Source: Folioceros fuciformis
Taxonomy: Eukaryota; Anthocerotophyta; Anthocerotopsida; Anthocerotales
Reading direction: 5' to 3'
Length of the DNA stretch: 64,000 nt
NCBI GenBank assembly: GCA_049999805.1
Contig: JBNGIO010006099.1
Location: 295,243-359,242 of the forward strand
Part shown: one piece after another, positions 1 to 11,244 of the stretch
Layout of the letters: each line of letters begins with the position of its first letter
Numbering within the stretch: the first letter of the stretch is position 1
The notes under the pieces: model-generated
Database searches by the model: none
What the model was told of the DNA's origin: nothing
What the model saw: only the letters and a program-made list of their open reading frames with translations
Position numbers and translations under genes: made by a program

Positions 1-37
1 TGACATACCCAGATACCCGTTCCTATGTTCAAACCAT

Positions 38-118
38 TCTTATATTATTTTTATTATTTATTATTATTATATTATTATTTAATCATTTAATATTATATAT
101 CTTTAATTAATATTAAAC
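38..118. repeat. AT-rich (ATT)n low-complexity tract
   Basis: An almost pure A/T stretch dominated by degenerate TTA/ATT units. The rest of positions 1-382 is AT-rich and shows no supportable gene. It leads into the copia pol remnant and is probably copia-internal or flanking repeat DNA. Confidence 0.6.
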
Positions 119-382
119 TAATCACCCAACCCTATGGCCTGGTACCGAACCTAAACCTTCCCAGGTCTGGGACCAAACCTATACCCACTCTTATAACCAA
201 ACCAACTATTTCCTAGTCAATTAACCTCATTAACACAAAGAAAAATAGGAAAAATGACCAGAAAATCAAGAAAAATTAGGGAAAATAAGTTGAAAAAGAA
301 AACCAAACCATACCACTATTAACCCTTTTTCAACCAAAACAAACTAATACTCCAAACTTTGGAGGTTCACATAAGGTATGGC

Positions 383-1135
383 ATGGCAGATTGCAAAGCG
401 ATGGATACACCATTGGAGCAGAACGTCAAGCTGCAAATGGATGTAGGAACTGAGCTAGAAAATGTGACCATGTATCGATAGATGGTCGGAAGTTTGATCT
501 ACTTGACTATCACACGTCCTGACTTAAGTTATTCAATAGGACTGATTAGTCAATTCATGTAGAACCCAAGAAAACCGCACTTGGATGCAGTTAGAAGAAT
601 CATGAGATATGTGAAAGGAACTAATGAGTTTGGATTGCTCTATGAGCATAGGAAGCATCTTGAGCTGACAAAATACACAGATGTTGATTGGGCTGGTTGT
701 GCATATGACGGAAGATCAACCAGTGGATATGCATTCAGTCTGGGAAGTAGTATGATCAGCTAGCAAAGCAAGAAACAACTGACAGTTGCTTTGTCAAGCA
801 CAGAAGCAGAGTATCGAGGAGCTGCAATGGCAGCCTGTGAAGCAACTTGGTTGCAGAAGTTGCTACATGATCTTGGAAATATAGTGAACAGCAAGGTCAC
901 AATCTACTGTGACAACATGAGTAGCATGAGGTTGGCTACTAATCCTATATTTCATGCTCGTTCGAAGCACATAGAAGTACATTATCATTTCATCAAGAAA
1001 GTGGTATTATCTGAGAAGATAGATCTTTGGCACGTGAAGACCGAAGACCAGGTAGCATATATCTTTACTAAGTCGATAGGTAGAGATAAGTTCTTACACT
1101 TTCATGAACTACTTGGAATGTTACAAATAGTCTGA
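383..1135 (+). pseudogene. Ty1/copia pol remnant: end of reverse transcriptase plus RNase H
   Basis: A single reading frame runs from 383 to the TGA at 1133-1135. Three in-frame TAG codons interrupt it, at 479-481, 560-562 and 761-763. The translation carries the standard copia 3' signatures: YVKGT, a DWAG...RSTSGYAF block, ALSSTEAEYR, a YCDN motif and KHIE.HYHFI, ending with the DQ..IFTK block. These belong to the C-terminal reverse transcriptase and RNase H of Ty1/copia polyproteins. All three stops are explained by C-to-T or G-to-A changes (CAG or TGG to TAG), as expected from deamination of methylated cytosine. The upstream gag, protease and integrase lie outside the window. The copy cannot make a functional polyprotein. 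Confidence 0.9.
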
Positions 1136-1139
1136 GCTT

Positions 1140-1383
1140 GAGGGGGAGTGTTAGAAATCAAGCTCTAATTGAATTGTTATTAAGAGCATACAACACTTAG
1201 GATAGTGTAGATTATCCCATATTGAACTCATAGTTATCTACCACCTAAGTGTTATCAGGATATATTGGGATATACCAAGATATTGCACCCTCGAGACTAA
1301 GGCTTACCTTATCGAGGGTTGCCCTGCCTAAAGGCTATATATGTAGCATCCTGTGCACCATAAGGAATGTATTGTGGAGTCCA
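1140..1383 (+). mobile_element. Copia polypurine tract and 3' LTR (distal end uncertain)
   Basis: Just after the pol stop is a purine tract (GAGGGGGAG, 1140-1148), then TGTTAG at 1149. That is the usual start of a copia 3' LTR. The LTR-like sequence includes a TATATA box near 1334-1342. The right end is uncertain: gypsy protease codons resume by about 1385, so the LTR either ends at the CA at 1382-1383 or is truncated there. The partner 5' LTR is outside the window. Confidence 0.65.
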
Positions 1384-1384
1384 T

Positions 1385-3602
1385 CTATGCTAGTGGTGCT
1401 ATTTGAACACCATCAAGGTTGAGCCTGGCAGCTAATGTCTTGTCAATGATCATTGGTTAAGCACCAGTGTCGAGCAGTACAACCCTTGGGGCATACCCAT
1501 TCACCGTAATATGCCCCGCATCATTGTCAACAAGTGCATTGCCGACTTTGACTGCTAGGCGGTTGGTGGGTTGGATCCTAGGAGAGCTAATGGGTTGAGC
1601 AGGTTGCCTTCCAGCTACTGCAACTTCAAACATGCTTCGAGTTATTGTCTCCCTGGTGCAAGGTGAGATGCTACCAGGTACCACCCACCCATCTGGAGCT
1701 AGTGGTCAGAATGACTCTTGAAGACAATACAGCTGCTTGCGCTGGTTGCAATTCCTTGGGCAGACGCTCATGTCCTAAACCCATGTCTTGCAAAGAAAAT
1801 AGAGGAATGCCAGTCAGTTTCTCAAATAATTGTTCCACAGTGAAGCCCCTGGGCATCAAGTAGACTGGCCTACTAGCTGACACCTATGGTTGTGGTGGAG
1901 TCTTGTCTACAGTTTGTGGCCCTCCTGCCAATGTGGAATGCTCTTACCCTCGGACTGGGATTGCACTTCCTGATTACAGTGGTGCAAAAGATTGGGGCAT
2001 GACCACCCTCGCTCCTCGCTGCCGAGTGACTGGCCCTGCTGTTGTCTCCAACACTGGTGGGTATAAATGTTGCCCTACCCACGTCTGTGGCAACTCAGCA
2101 GTTGTCATCTCAGCCTCCATCCAGTTGGCGACACACACCTGATGTGGTGAGCCGTAATCCTCCTCCTTGTCTCTAACTAGTTCAGCATCACTGGCTGGTG
2201 TGGGTAAGGTTGCTCCACTATTGAGACTGGCTGTAAGTGCGCCCAGTTGTGAAGATAACGTTGCAACAGTGGCGTCTAGGGTAGATACCTTCTCTACATT
2301 GGATGCAGCCTTAGCTTTGGCCTTGTCCCTTTGCTGTCGGCTGTGTGAGACCCCAACACTAATACCAGCTTCTGTGGTAGCTGTACCTCCAGCATCAACT
2401 GCTGTAGTCCCTATCCCACTGCTTGCATTTTTCTGAGATCTTCTCTCTGGATGCTTCTGAAAACATATTGTGACCACATGTCCATTCTTTTGACAATGTG
2501 TATAGTACAAGCCTTCCGGTGGGCATTTGCAGGCTGGGCTCATATGCTCAGAACTGCCACAATAGTTGCACAAAGAAGCAACTGTAGCTGCAGCTGCTCC
2601 AGCCTTGACAGGCTTGGCCTGCTGTGACTTGGCCCATGAACTTGTTGCAGTAGACCCCTTTGTGGAGAACATAGACTGGTAATGAGTAAATGCCTTGGAG
2701 TGCCATGAAGCATTTGCAGAGAAAGCGATCTCCCTGCGTTCAACTTCTTCATGTACTTGCTCCAAGGTATACCTATCACCATATTTATCCACCAACGCTG
2801 TGATGAGCTGAAAGTGAAAGAGTGGGTCTCCTTCCAAGGCTGTTAGGAATTTCTCCACTGCCTCTTGGTCCGTTAGCATCCCTGTGCCCTCACATAGCTT
2901 TTGTAATCTACAAAACGCCATTTGCACGGTTTCTCCCTTCTTCCTAGCAAAAGATGCCAGCTCTGCAATTTTCTCCAGAGTCTTCAATGGGAAGGCTTTC
3001 TCCAATATGCCCATGAATTCTTCGACGGGGTTGGCATACTTAGGAATTTGCAACTCATCAGGTATGCCCACAGTGGCTGCTATCCTTTCATCTGGTGTAA
3101 GAGTCACGTCTGTTGGAGGTGGCACTGTTGGTGCCACCGTGGTTGCAACAATGGCCTGCTGATGGCCGTGAATGGCTGCAGCCAGCTTGGCGTTGTAAGC
3201 CAGCTGAAGAGCCTCCTGGAACCTTGGACTAGGCGTGGACACCATGGCTATGAGCTCAGCCTGATGCAGCTCATAAAGGTTTAGAGCTTCATCTGTCAGA
3301 TAACTTGAAAGCTGCTCAAACATATACAAATGGTTGTAAGCTCCAGCATGCTTGAATTTTACCCGACTGATGACAACATTGAGGTGCAGTCTGAAATCCC
3401 GCAAAGTTTGTGTCCCTGGTCTCCCAGAGAATCTCTCCTGCTTGTAAGGTGCTCCTCCCTCCATGGATCTAGTATCTGAATCCTCAGAGAGGTCTGCCCG
3501 ACCTTGAGACCCTAACCTTGCAGTTGTGACTACAAGACAATTGAAACCAGCTCCTTGGCTTCCCAAAGGAACTGTGGGGGCAGTTGTGGCTGTCCAGCCC
3601 AC
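1385..3602 (-). pseudogene. Ty3/gypsy gag-protease remnant
   Basis: A 542-codon open frame (3602 down to 1974) encodes a gag protein. It has a helical capsid-like region (about residues 180-300) and a canonical CCHC zinc knuckle, CX2CX4HX4C, at about residues 345-358. A second, damaged knuckle follows near 367-380. Downstream the same frame continues to about 1671, with stops where CAA/CAG-type codons became TAA/TAG. Near 1690 it shifts frame inside a GGGTGGGTGG run. The retropepsin domain follows, with an LLDTGA active site near 1460-1480 and another stop directly after it. The reverse transcriptase is absent, replaced by the copia sequence to the left. No PBS or LTR border could be fixed. 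Confidence 0.85.
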
Positions 3603-4934
3603 AAACAGAGAGCAACTTTTGATCTCTGGTTGCTGCTAGTCTACAGCACTTAGCCCAGCTTGATGGTCCTCTTGGACCTCTTCCTCCCAAGACAAACATC
3701 GCTGACCTACAGCTCTCATCCTCCTGGCTCGTCCACGCTCCGGTGTAACCCTAGCAGGGACGTTCCTCGATCGCAGATGATAACGTGGGCTGCCTTCAGG
3801 CTCCTCGCGTTGCATAACCTATGCAACAACTCGCACACAAACGACCAATTCTCAGCGAGAGGTGGCATGCAAGCACACCTATTAGAGAACCCTATATGCC
3901 TCCCCAGCACAAAATAGTAAGCACAACTGCTCTAGATTTGATCATGCAGCAACACCCACAATTCCCTATGTCTGCCCTAGGATTTAGGAACACAGCATAG
4001 CAAAACTCCAGCTCACATGTGAAGATTGCAGCACACGGCCTTGCTCACTCGCGATGCCAGATCAAAAATCAAAACAAATGCAGCAAGAGCAAAACCCTGT
4101 TGTCCAAAGCTTTCAAATGCAGTCAATCCCTGGGTAGGGCTTCAAATCGCACACAAAGCATACCAAATTGCTTGCCTTGACAAGGCGCGTCAAATGGTAT
4201 AAGAAGAAATGGCAACCAACCTGTAATGCGGGCACTATGAGCCCTGGAAGGTTGGTAACCCTAAACTTGTTAAGTCAGCGTTGCAGCTGGCGTCTGGCGA
4301 GATGGGGAGGATGGCGCCTTGCTGTAGGTGCGTCACCACCTCTTCTAAGCCCAGATGCGCTTAGATCTTGCAGCTGGTCATCGAAGTGACATGAAATCTG
4401 CTCACACGCAGGTTTCTGGACGTTTTTGTTGGAAGAACTTGATTGACGGGCTGCCTATGCCAGGCAGCTTGGAGTCGGGTAAATGACACCGGGTGCTGCA
4501 GCGAGATACAAAGAACATCAATCCTTACAACTCTTGAGCCCAAATATGGCCGGAACAACAAAAGCAATTAAGTTTCTAAGATAGCGGCAGGCACTCTCCC
4601 TTGGTGCGACTTCGATGACAAGCGGCCTCCATCTCCATCTCCAGGATTTAGCGTGGCGGCCATGGCTGACGTCAGCAATTCTGGTGCGGGCTTGCCTCTT
4701 TGAGTCATGCTCATTTGGTTGGGCTCACACTCTCGGTGTGGGCCCACGGGTTTCAGCAGGGTAGCTACAAGCATGCCCTAATCCACGTTCTCTAGTTTTT
4801 GGTGTTTACTAATTACTGTTGAGCGTTTGCTAATTGCCAACATTTAAATGGCATTATTCTAAACTAATCCTTATTTAAAGGATACTTATTTCACGCTGCT
4901 TACTCAACCTTGAGCTCACCTTTGGTATCGTGAC
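3603..4934. other. Region upstream of gypsy gag, probably its leader and LTR; no gene seen
   Basis: No open frame here resembles a known protein. The position, 5' of the minus-strand gag, fits an untranslated leader and 5' LTR. I could not find a convincing primer-binding site or paired TG...CA ends, so this is inference from position only. The right limit is the left end of the MULE. Confidence 0.35.
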
Positions 4935-5126
4935 AAGGCACGAAACCCGAAGCGCCATGTCGTCATGATCATGTCTTTGTTTGCATCATGCTAAGCGCAA
5001 AGTCACCGTGGTATCCATGACCTGAGATCTAATAATAGAGTACTTGGCCGTAATGGATGCTATTCCGGATCACTATAATCTCACTGCAGCGTAACCGTAA
5101 CTGTTTGTATTCCAGCTGTATACGGC
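4935..5126 (+). repeat. Left terminal inverted repeat of the MULE
   Basis: The reverse complement of 25711-25901 aligns along this whole segment with small indels, roughly three-quarters identical by eye. The longest exact match is about 30 bp (4976-5005 against 25830-25860). Both outer ends read AAGGCACGAAACCC inward. Confidence 0.8.
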
Positions 5127-5383
5127 ATAAATACCTTGCGCGAGTTACTTGACTATGCCTTATAGCTCACAACGTGGATCAAGTTACATTGCGTGGTTGC
5201 TTGTGTTTTGACAGGACAACATAGTAGTGTGCATTGAAAGCAGGTTTCGTAGTTCACACTCCATAGTGCACGATGAGGATTGATCTCCAAGCGGTGATCG
5301 CTCAATTGGAAGAAGATGAACCTATGCAACTCGGCTATGTGTTGCTGTGCATTGTTGTTGAGGATTATGATGTAGGCTGACAT

Positions 5384-5554
5384 GTGTATCAAGGGTGTGT
5401 TACTTGTTTCACAGCGATCTCCCCAAATGGTTGGTGCAAAAAGTGTAAGGAAGTTGTAAGTGGCAAGCTGCATTATCGTTTACGACTGCTGCTTGCAGAT
5501 TCAAGTTCCAAGACATGGGCAACTACTTTCGCAGCCGGAAGGGATTTTCTAAGG
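5384..5554 (+). pseudogene. RPA1-like zinc-ribbon/OB protein, 5' part, carried by the MULE
   Basis: The frame encodes a CX2C-X9-CX2C zinc ribbon (CVTC ... CKKC), then YRLRLLLAD, W.T.F and a GRDFLR block. This order matches the C-terminal DNA-binding domain of replication protein A large subunit (Rep_fac-A_C): zinc ribbon, YR..L..AD strand, W.T.F strand, then an LG..a.el helix. The frame is cut at 5554 by the minus-strand LINE and resumes in phase at 11245. An in-frame TGA at 5378-5380 lies just upstream, so the true N-terminus is lost or lies in an unrecognised exon. It is read inward from the left TIR, convergent with the transposase. RPA-like proteins are known from Helitrons and as host RPA1 paralogues. 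No other Helitron feature is present, so capture from a host gene is my preferred reading. Confidence 0.6.
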
Positions 5555-5877
5555 TTTTTTGTTCGCGAAGAAAATATTCAGATTAATATTGTCGTCCTCT
5601 TACAATATCTAAGGGGACCCCTCAGGGGGCCTACATATTTACATAACATGAGCAAAGGATCGGGAGAAAAAAACGACCTCGTGCCCAGCCTCCTGAACAA
5701 GCGAGGAGAAGGCTCCCCACCACCTTGATAATAACCGACTACAAAGACCATCAAGTCTTAACCCTCAAAATCCCCCGAGGGCCATGGGGCTCACCTTCCC
5801 CAAGGGTAGGCGTGATTCCAATGATCGTCATTTCCAGTAACTAGGAAGCCTGCCAACCTGCATTCACTCCGCTTGAA

Positions 5878-8800
5878 CTATTTCCAATGGGACTGCCTCA
5901 GACTTTCTGCCGCAATTAGTATATGCTCCCAAAGGGACCAAAGTAGAGCCTTAGACGAGGCTGGCTCCTTACCTCCATAGACCACAGCAGACCAGTTGAC
6001 CCAAAGATGAAAAAAGCAAGAAGACCACAATAAACCCCACCGTTGCATCTGAAGTAGAGCTTTGCCCCAGGTTGAATCCAACCCAAAGAGAGCAGTTTGT
6101 TTCATAATCCTGAGGCTAGTGCCAGGGAGAATCCTTTGCAACCAATTGCCCACCTCACTCCATACCTCTTGGGTAAACTGCAGTGGAAGAACATGTGCTG
6201 GCTTTTGTTTCGGGCACCAGAGGAGCACAGTCGACACTGGTCTTCTCCCGTAGCAACCAACAGCCCATCCCAACGATCCGCATTAGGCAAACAAGCTTGA
6301 AAAAAGCACCAAACCGTCGCCCTAACCTTGGGAGGAATACCTACTGACTTCCAAAGCAACTTGATTGCTTCCCTTTGTCGCCTCACAGATAATTGTAGCC
6401 TGGGAGCCATTGGTTGCCGTTCCTTGAGTTTCTACGCTCGTACCATCCAGAGGAAGATGTCCGCCATTGGGAAGTTGAAGAAGGACCGAAGGTTGACCGT
6501 CTTGCACCCTGGCCTCCTGGGCCACTTGTAGAGATCTGGTCTTAAGGCCAAATCCCAATTTTCAGCGAGCTGAAACCAACATCGCACGACTGGTTTGCTT
6601 AGGATTTGCGACCCACTAGAACGTTCGACTTGAGTGCACCACCGCCCTGCGCGCATAGACTTTGAGAGGACCGTGATGGCCCTTAGTTCCCCTCTTCGGA
6701 CATCACCATCATCCCTGCTCTGATTTTCCAAAAGCCCTTCAGGCGACAAGACCTTGAATAACCGCAATTCTTCTTTGTCAGCCGTACCTGTAAGCCAAAC
6801 TGCCCTATCCAATTCTAGGTCATCCTCCTGCTCATTCTTCTCAGAGTCGACTCCCTTACTATCCATGCAGTACACATACCACCCCTCGGTGCCCCGGGTA
6901 GGTTGTTGCCTCAACACCTGTTGTACGTTATCATCTAACCCCTCTTGCAACCATGAAAAAATGAGCCAAACATGTCTAGTTACTAATCCAAATTCACCCT
7001 TGACTTCCTCCACCTCCTTCCAGCGGGCCTCTGTTTTGTTCCATAAGTGACCAAGCTGGATAACACCTTGCCGACACGCCAATCCAAAGGTTTGTGACCA
7101 TACACCCTTGCCCTAAACTCTTGAGCCCACAACCTTGAGAAACCTTGTAAAGGAACACCCAGAACATCATCAACATGCACAGGGTTACTAGGGATAATGC
7201 ATCGATTAATCTCTAAGTAGCTACTCCAGATTGACTTGAATAGTGGGGAGCACTCTGCCGTATCAAGAAGTGGTTTATCAGCAAGGATGTTGTTTATAGA
7301 CCTCCTTCCCCTTGGGACAGCTTGGGTGCACTCCAAATGTTGTGTTAGCAGGCTCTTCCAAGGGTAGTAGGCAGGATCCCCCGCCCTGACTACCCACTGA
7401 GCATGCAAGACTTTCATCTTGGCAACCGGATCGACCATCCCAAGCCCCCCCAAACTACGTGCCTGAATAATGTGTTGCCAAGCCACCTTAGAGGACCCAA
7501 CCAAGCTATCCCCCGCACACTTCCACAAGAAAGAAGTCAGCATCTATTGCAACCGTTTCACCTCTGTCTTGGTAGAGGCCCATAAGAACAAATAATACCA
7601 TAGCGAGGCTGATAGGATATGATTAATCACCACCAACCTTCCTGCAAGGTTAAGCTCCAACAGCTGCAAGCTCGCCACTTTACGAATGAATCTGAGGCAC
7701 ACATACTTACCTATCTCACCGTTCTCATCTCCCTCTTGGACGGGAAGTCCCAGATATTTGTGAGAGCACCCCTGCGACACCCTCCGAATGTGTCGAATGC
7801 ATGGAGGTAACTCCCGTTCCATGTGCAAACACATCATACGAGTCTTACTCCAATTAACCTTGCACCCCGACAATTCCCCAAAGATCTTGACCTATTGGAG
7901 TAGAGCTGTCAAAGAGGCCTCCTCTGCCGAGGAAAAAAGAAGGGTATCGTCTACAAAGGCAGAGACCCTTAACTGCGATCCGTTTGGGTTGCGAATACCC
8001 TTGACCACCTGGTCTTGTTTAACTGCTTGTAGGAAGAAGTCAGTACCATAATAAATAAGAATGGAGCAAGGGGGCAACCCTGACGTACCGACCGATGAAT
8101 GCCAAACCGCTCCGTAAAGGTTCCATTGACCGCAACCTTGGCCCCTGCATCTTCACACAAAATGGCGATCCACCTATAGAAGTTATTCCCGAACCCAAAG
8201 CTATGCAAGCACCTCCACAAAAAGTGCCACTCAATGGAATCATAAGCCTTGTAAAAATACAGGGAAATGAAAACGGCAGCTTTCTTTTGAACCTACGCAT
8301 TATACTTAGCTTCCCACAAGAGTAGAAGGTTGTCCAAGATGCATTTGTTCTGGATGAACCCCGCTACTCTTTCTCAATCCAATCATCCAGAAAAGGCTTA
8401 ATGCGGTTAGCCAGAACCTTAGCTATAACCTTGTACGTAGTTGTAAGCAAGGTGATTAGATGCCAATTGGAGATCGATAAACTGGCGTCCTACTTAGGGA
8501 GCAAGGCGATGACCCCCATGTTAAACCAACTCCCCATGCTGCCTTCCTCCAAAATCATGTCCGCCGCCTCCATGAATAAAGGCTACATAAACTCCCAGCC
8601 CCACAACAGTATCTCGGGCGGGATACCATCGTGACCCGGGGATTTATTCCTTGGCATCCTCTTCAGAGCCTGCAGCACTTCATCTGCAGTAATTGGCTTA
8701 TCCAACTCCTGACGTTGGACTTCAGACACTTTAGCTGAAAGTGACCCGTAGGCTGCCGCCCAGAGCCGCTCCCACCCTGCCACCGCTGGAAAAAATTCCC

Positions 8801-10140
8801 ACATACAAGAGGGTGATGAGTTTTCTCAAACCTTCAAGCGAAACCTGCACCACTCCTTGCATGTCCGGGAGAGCAGAGATGCGCGACCTGTGCCGGTTAG
8901 TAGCCACCTTATCGAAAAAGAATTTAGACGAACCGTCCCCTTCCTTCAGCCATTCAACCTTTGACCGTTTAAACCACCCTCTGGCTTTGTCTTCTTCCAA
9001 TTTGGCTAAGGCGCATTGCACCTCTATGTTTCGGGCTTCTTCTTCGATTGTGAAGTCCCGCTCCTCACAACTCCTTTGTAGCCAACCTAGTTCCTCTCTC
9101 CAAACACATTCTTGCTAGCGCAGTTCCTTCGCCCTTTGGACCCCCTGTTTCCTCAAATACCTAGTCGCGACATTGTAAGCACATATCAATCTGGACACAG
9201 CAGGCTCTTCCCCCTGTTCTATTCCCTGCCAGAGGTTTTTGACCTCCTCGAACACACCTTTTTCCTTAAGTAAGGACGTGTTCATCCGAAAGTTTTGCAT
9301 ATGCCTCCTCTTCCTCTCCAAGGCAGGGGCAAGCCTCAAGTGCAAGCCAATAGGGTGATGATCCGACAGGATCGTACCAGCAAGGATATTGTATGACTGC
9401 ACAAGGGGTAACCAACCAGACGGAACATAGAATCTGTCCAATCTGTGCACTCCCAAATTCCGCTGCTGTTGGTTAGTCCAACTAAACGGTTTAGGGTTTA
9501 GGGTTTACCCAACTAAACCCAACTGACGGTGCGCTGGGAGGGCCAGCCACGGATCCTGAACAGCCAAGACATTATTTCTCAGTTCCAGCCAAGACATGGG
9601 CACCGACCGAATATCTACTGAGCTCTCTCCACGGATATCTTCCCATCTTTCAACAAAGTTGAAATCCCCAGCCAACATCCACGGTATCTGCTCATCCAGC
9701 TGTTCCCCCAGCCTACCCCAGAGACTACTCTTGTCAGAGGTAGCGTTGGGGGCATAAATATTACAGATGCCAAGTGGGCCTTGAGGTGTTTGTAGCACCA
9801 GCCACACAAACCTACCACCCTCATCTTGACCCGACTCCAAGATATTGTGAGTGTGTTCTGGGTGAACAGTTATGGACACCCCCCCCGTCGGGTTGTTGAT
9901 GTTCGTTGAGTCGGAGAATCCCCTCTGCTTGCTTCCTCTACTCTAGTTGCCACCCATTCAATTCGACCTGGAAGGAAGAGCTTCTTCACTTTTTGGATAT
10001 GCTCCATGGAGAGCTTATGCTCTTGCAGGCAAACAACATCCCAAGTGACCTCCTATTCTAACAGGTGCTTCAACCTCCTACACTTTGAAGCCGTCTTTGA
10101 CCATCCCCCTAAACCCCTCACATTCCATGAGATGATTCGC
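5878..10140 (-). pseudogene. LINE ORF2 (endonuclease-reverse transcriptase), minus copy
   Basis: Reading the minus strand from about 10140, the order is an apurinic-type endonuclease (WNVRG start; NIYAPN and LAGDFNF near 9700-9760; RLDRFY near 9430), a linker, then a reverse transcriptase. The RT motifs include KSPGHDGIPPE near 8640, RQGCPLAPFLF near 8070 and the catalytic FVDD near 7955. A zf-RVT domain (PPKVRATVWCFFQ and a CRLC...HFFHC cluster) sits near 6200-6340. The frame is broken repeatedly by stops and frameshifts, and telomere-type DNA sits inside the endonuclease at 9490-9507. Unlike the plus copy, the FVDD active site is intact, but the copy cannot be translated whole. Confidence 0.85.
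9490..9507 (+). repeat. Interstitial plant telomere repeats inside LINE ORF2
   Basis: TTTAGGG occurs twice plus a partial unit. It replaces about 26 bp of ORF2 that the plus-strand LINE retains (around 21245-21270). Short AACTAAACC-type filler flanks both sides. The array is an addition to this copy, not a family feature. Confidence 0.85.
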
Positions 10141-10351
10141 AAGTGCGTCCCCCTCTCATAATTTTTTAAGGTGTCGAGTCCCATTTATCAGGATTTGCTT
10201 GAGAGCTTCTGGACCGCAGTAGGTTTAGGCATCCTAGCCCCAGACATGAGTCTAGACCGAGACAACTGATTATTAGCTTTAAGGTCTAGAGACATTCTTT
10301 GAAGCCGTTCAGATTTATAGACTGCAGGCGCACACCTCCTGCCCTCAGCAC

Positions 10352-10364
10352 TTAGGGTTTAGGG
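10352..10364 (+). repeat. Telomere-like TTAGGGTTTAGGG at the LINE deletion junction
   Basis: Almost two TTTAGGG units lie exactly where the minus LINE jumps from its ORF1 fragment to the sequence just before ORF2. In the plus-strand LINE these points are about 5.3 kb apart (~15060 and ~20390). Confidence 0.75.
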
Positions 10365-11063
10365 TCCCGTACAACAACACCTTCTGTCAAAGCGAGAAGG
10401 CTATCTACTCTTACACCAAAGCGTGGTAGCTTACTACTATTGAAGAAGTGAGAATCCACCTTAGGCACTTCCACCACCCTGCTAATAACCCCCAACATAT
10501 GGCGGATCATTGGGACGAGTTGAACAGGCAAGGCCGGGAGACCCACCCATAAAAATGCCGCTTGATTGTAGATCGCATGATCGTAGTCCCTGGAGACCAG
10601 GCCTCCACCAGCACCGGGATAGATCCTCGAAATGACTCCGTTGTTTGCAAGAGGTCTGGGCTCCAACTGCCTCATCGCACTTAATCTGAAAAGAACCATC
10701 TGCCTTCAGGAAGACATACGTTGGGGGACAGCCCGTTACTCGTAGCACCCAGTCTTCCAATTCCCCCACTGTAGGAGGACCTCCAGATAGCAGCCTTCCC
10801 ACGACCGAATTGGCAGCAAGATTGTCCTCCTCTTTTTGGAAAAATCTTGCTTCCATGAGAACGTCCGCCAAGGGGCCAAGCTGCAAACCTGAGCCTTCTT
10901 TTGTTGTTCTCGAGGCATAATCTTGAGTGGTGCCCACCCGAGTTTGTCCTTGAGCATAGTCCACCTCAAGTGTTTGTACCTGCGAGTCTTTCTCTGTCGC
11001 GGGTTTTGTCCAACTAGCATCAAGAAGGTTAGATTTCGTCAACACCGCATTTTTCCCCTGCAC
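10352..11063 (-). pseudogene. LINE ORF1 fragment (DUF4283), minus copy
   Basis: Minus-strand frames from about 11063 encode the N-terminal ORF1 region found in many plant LINEs (DUF4283-like: ARFFQKEEDNLAAN, VVGRLLSGG, a conserved Trp, and SFQIKCDEA). A frameshift lies near 10640. The part after VVVRDPK is missing, so the CCHC zinc knuckle is lost, and the frame stops in telomere-like sequence at 10352-10364. Confidence 0.75.
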
Positions 11064-11244
11064 CTTCTATTTATTAGCACACAAACCGACCACTGCCGCC
11101 CATGTGCCACCTGCCGAGCCCCCCCGTGGGGGGCTCATCGCCTCCATTGAGCCACCGAGCTATCAACCCTCTGCCATGGGTGGAGCGAGCCTCACCACCC
11201 TCACCATCTCCACTTGTGTGCTAGAGACTAGGGATTTTATGAGG

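Larger units (their letters stand above)
5555..11229 (-). mobile_element. LINE (minus strand) inserted in the MULE, internally deleted
   Basis: A non-LTR element of the same family as the plus-strand LINE. Its 3' end has the same CTTCGCGAA-plus-short-A terminus (5555-5570) and its 5' end the same GC-rich leader (~11040-11180). Near-identical 15-bp flanks (5540-5554 and 11230-11244, two mismatches) are the target-site duplication. It encodes a DUF4283-type ORF1 fragment and a full-length but disrupted ORF2. Compared with the plus-strand copy it has lost about 5.3 kb, from within ORF1 to just before ORF2, at a junction near 10352-10364 that carries telomere-type sequence. It interrupts the RPA-like frame of the MULE. 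Confidence 0.85.

Noticed and set aside
2167-3284. Plus-strand open frames over the gypsy gag region
   Set aside because: They are shadow frames of the 542-codon minus-strand gag, which has a zinc knuckle.
11104-11244. Extension of the RPA-like reading frame leftward to 11104
   Set aside because: These bases are the GC-rich 5' leader of the minus-strand LINE and one target-duplication copy; the open frame is accidental.
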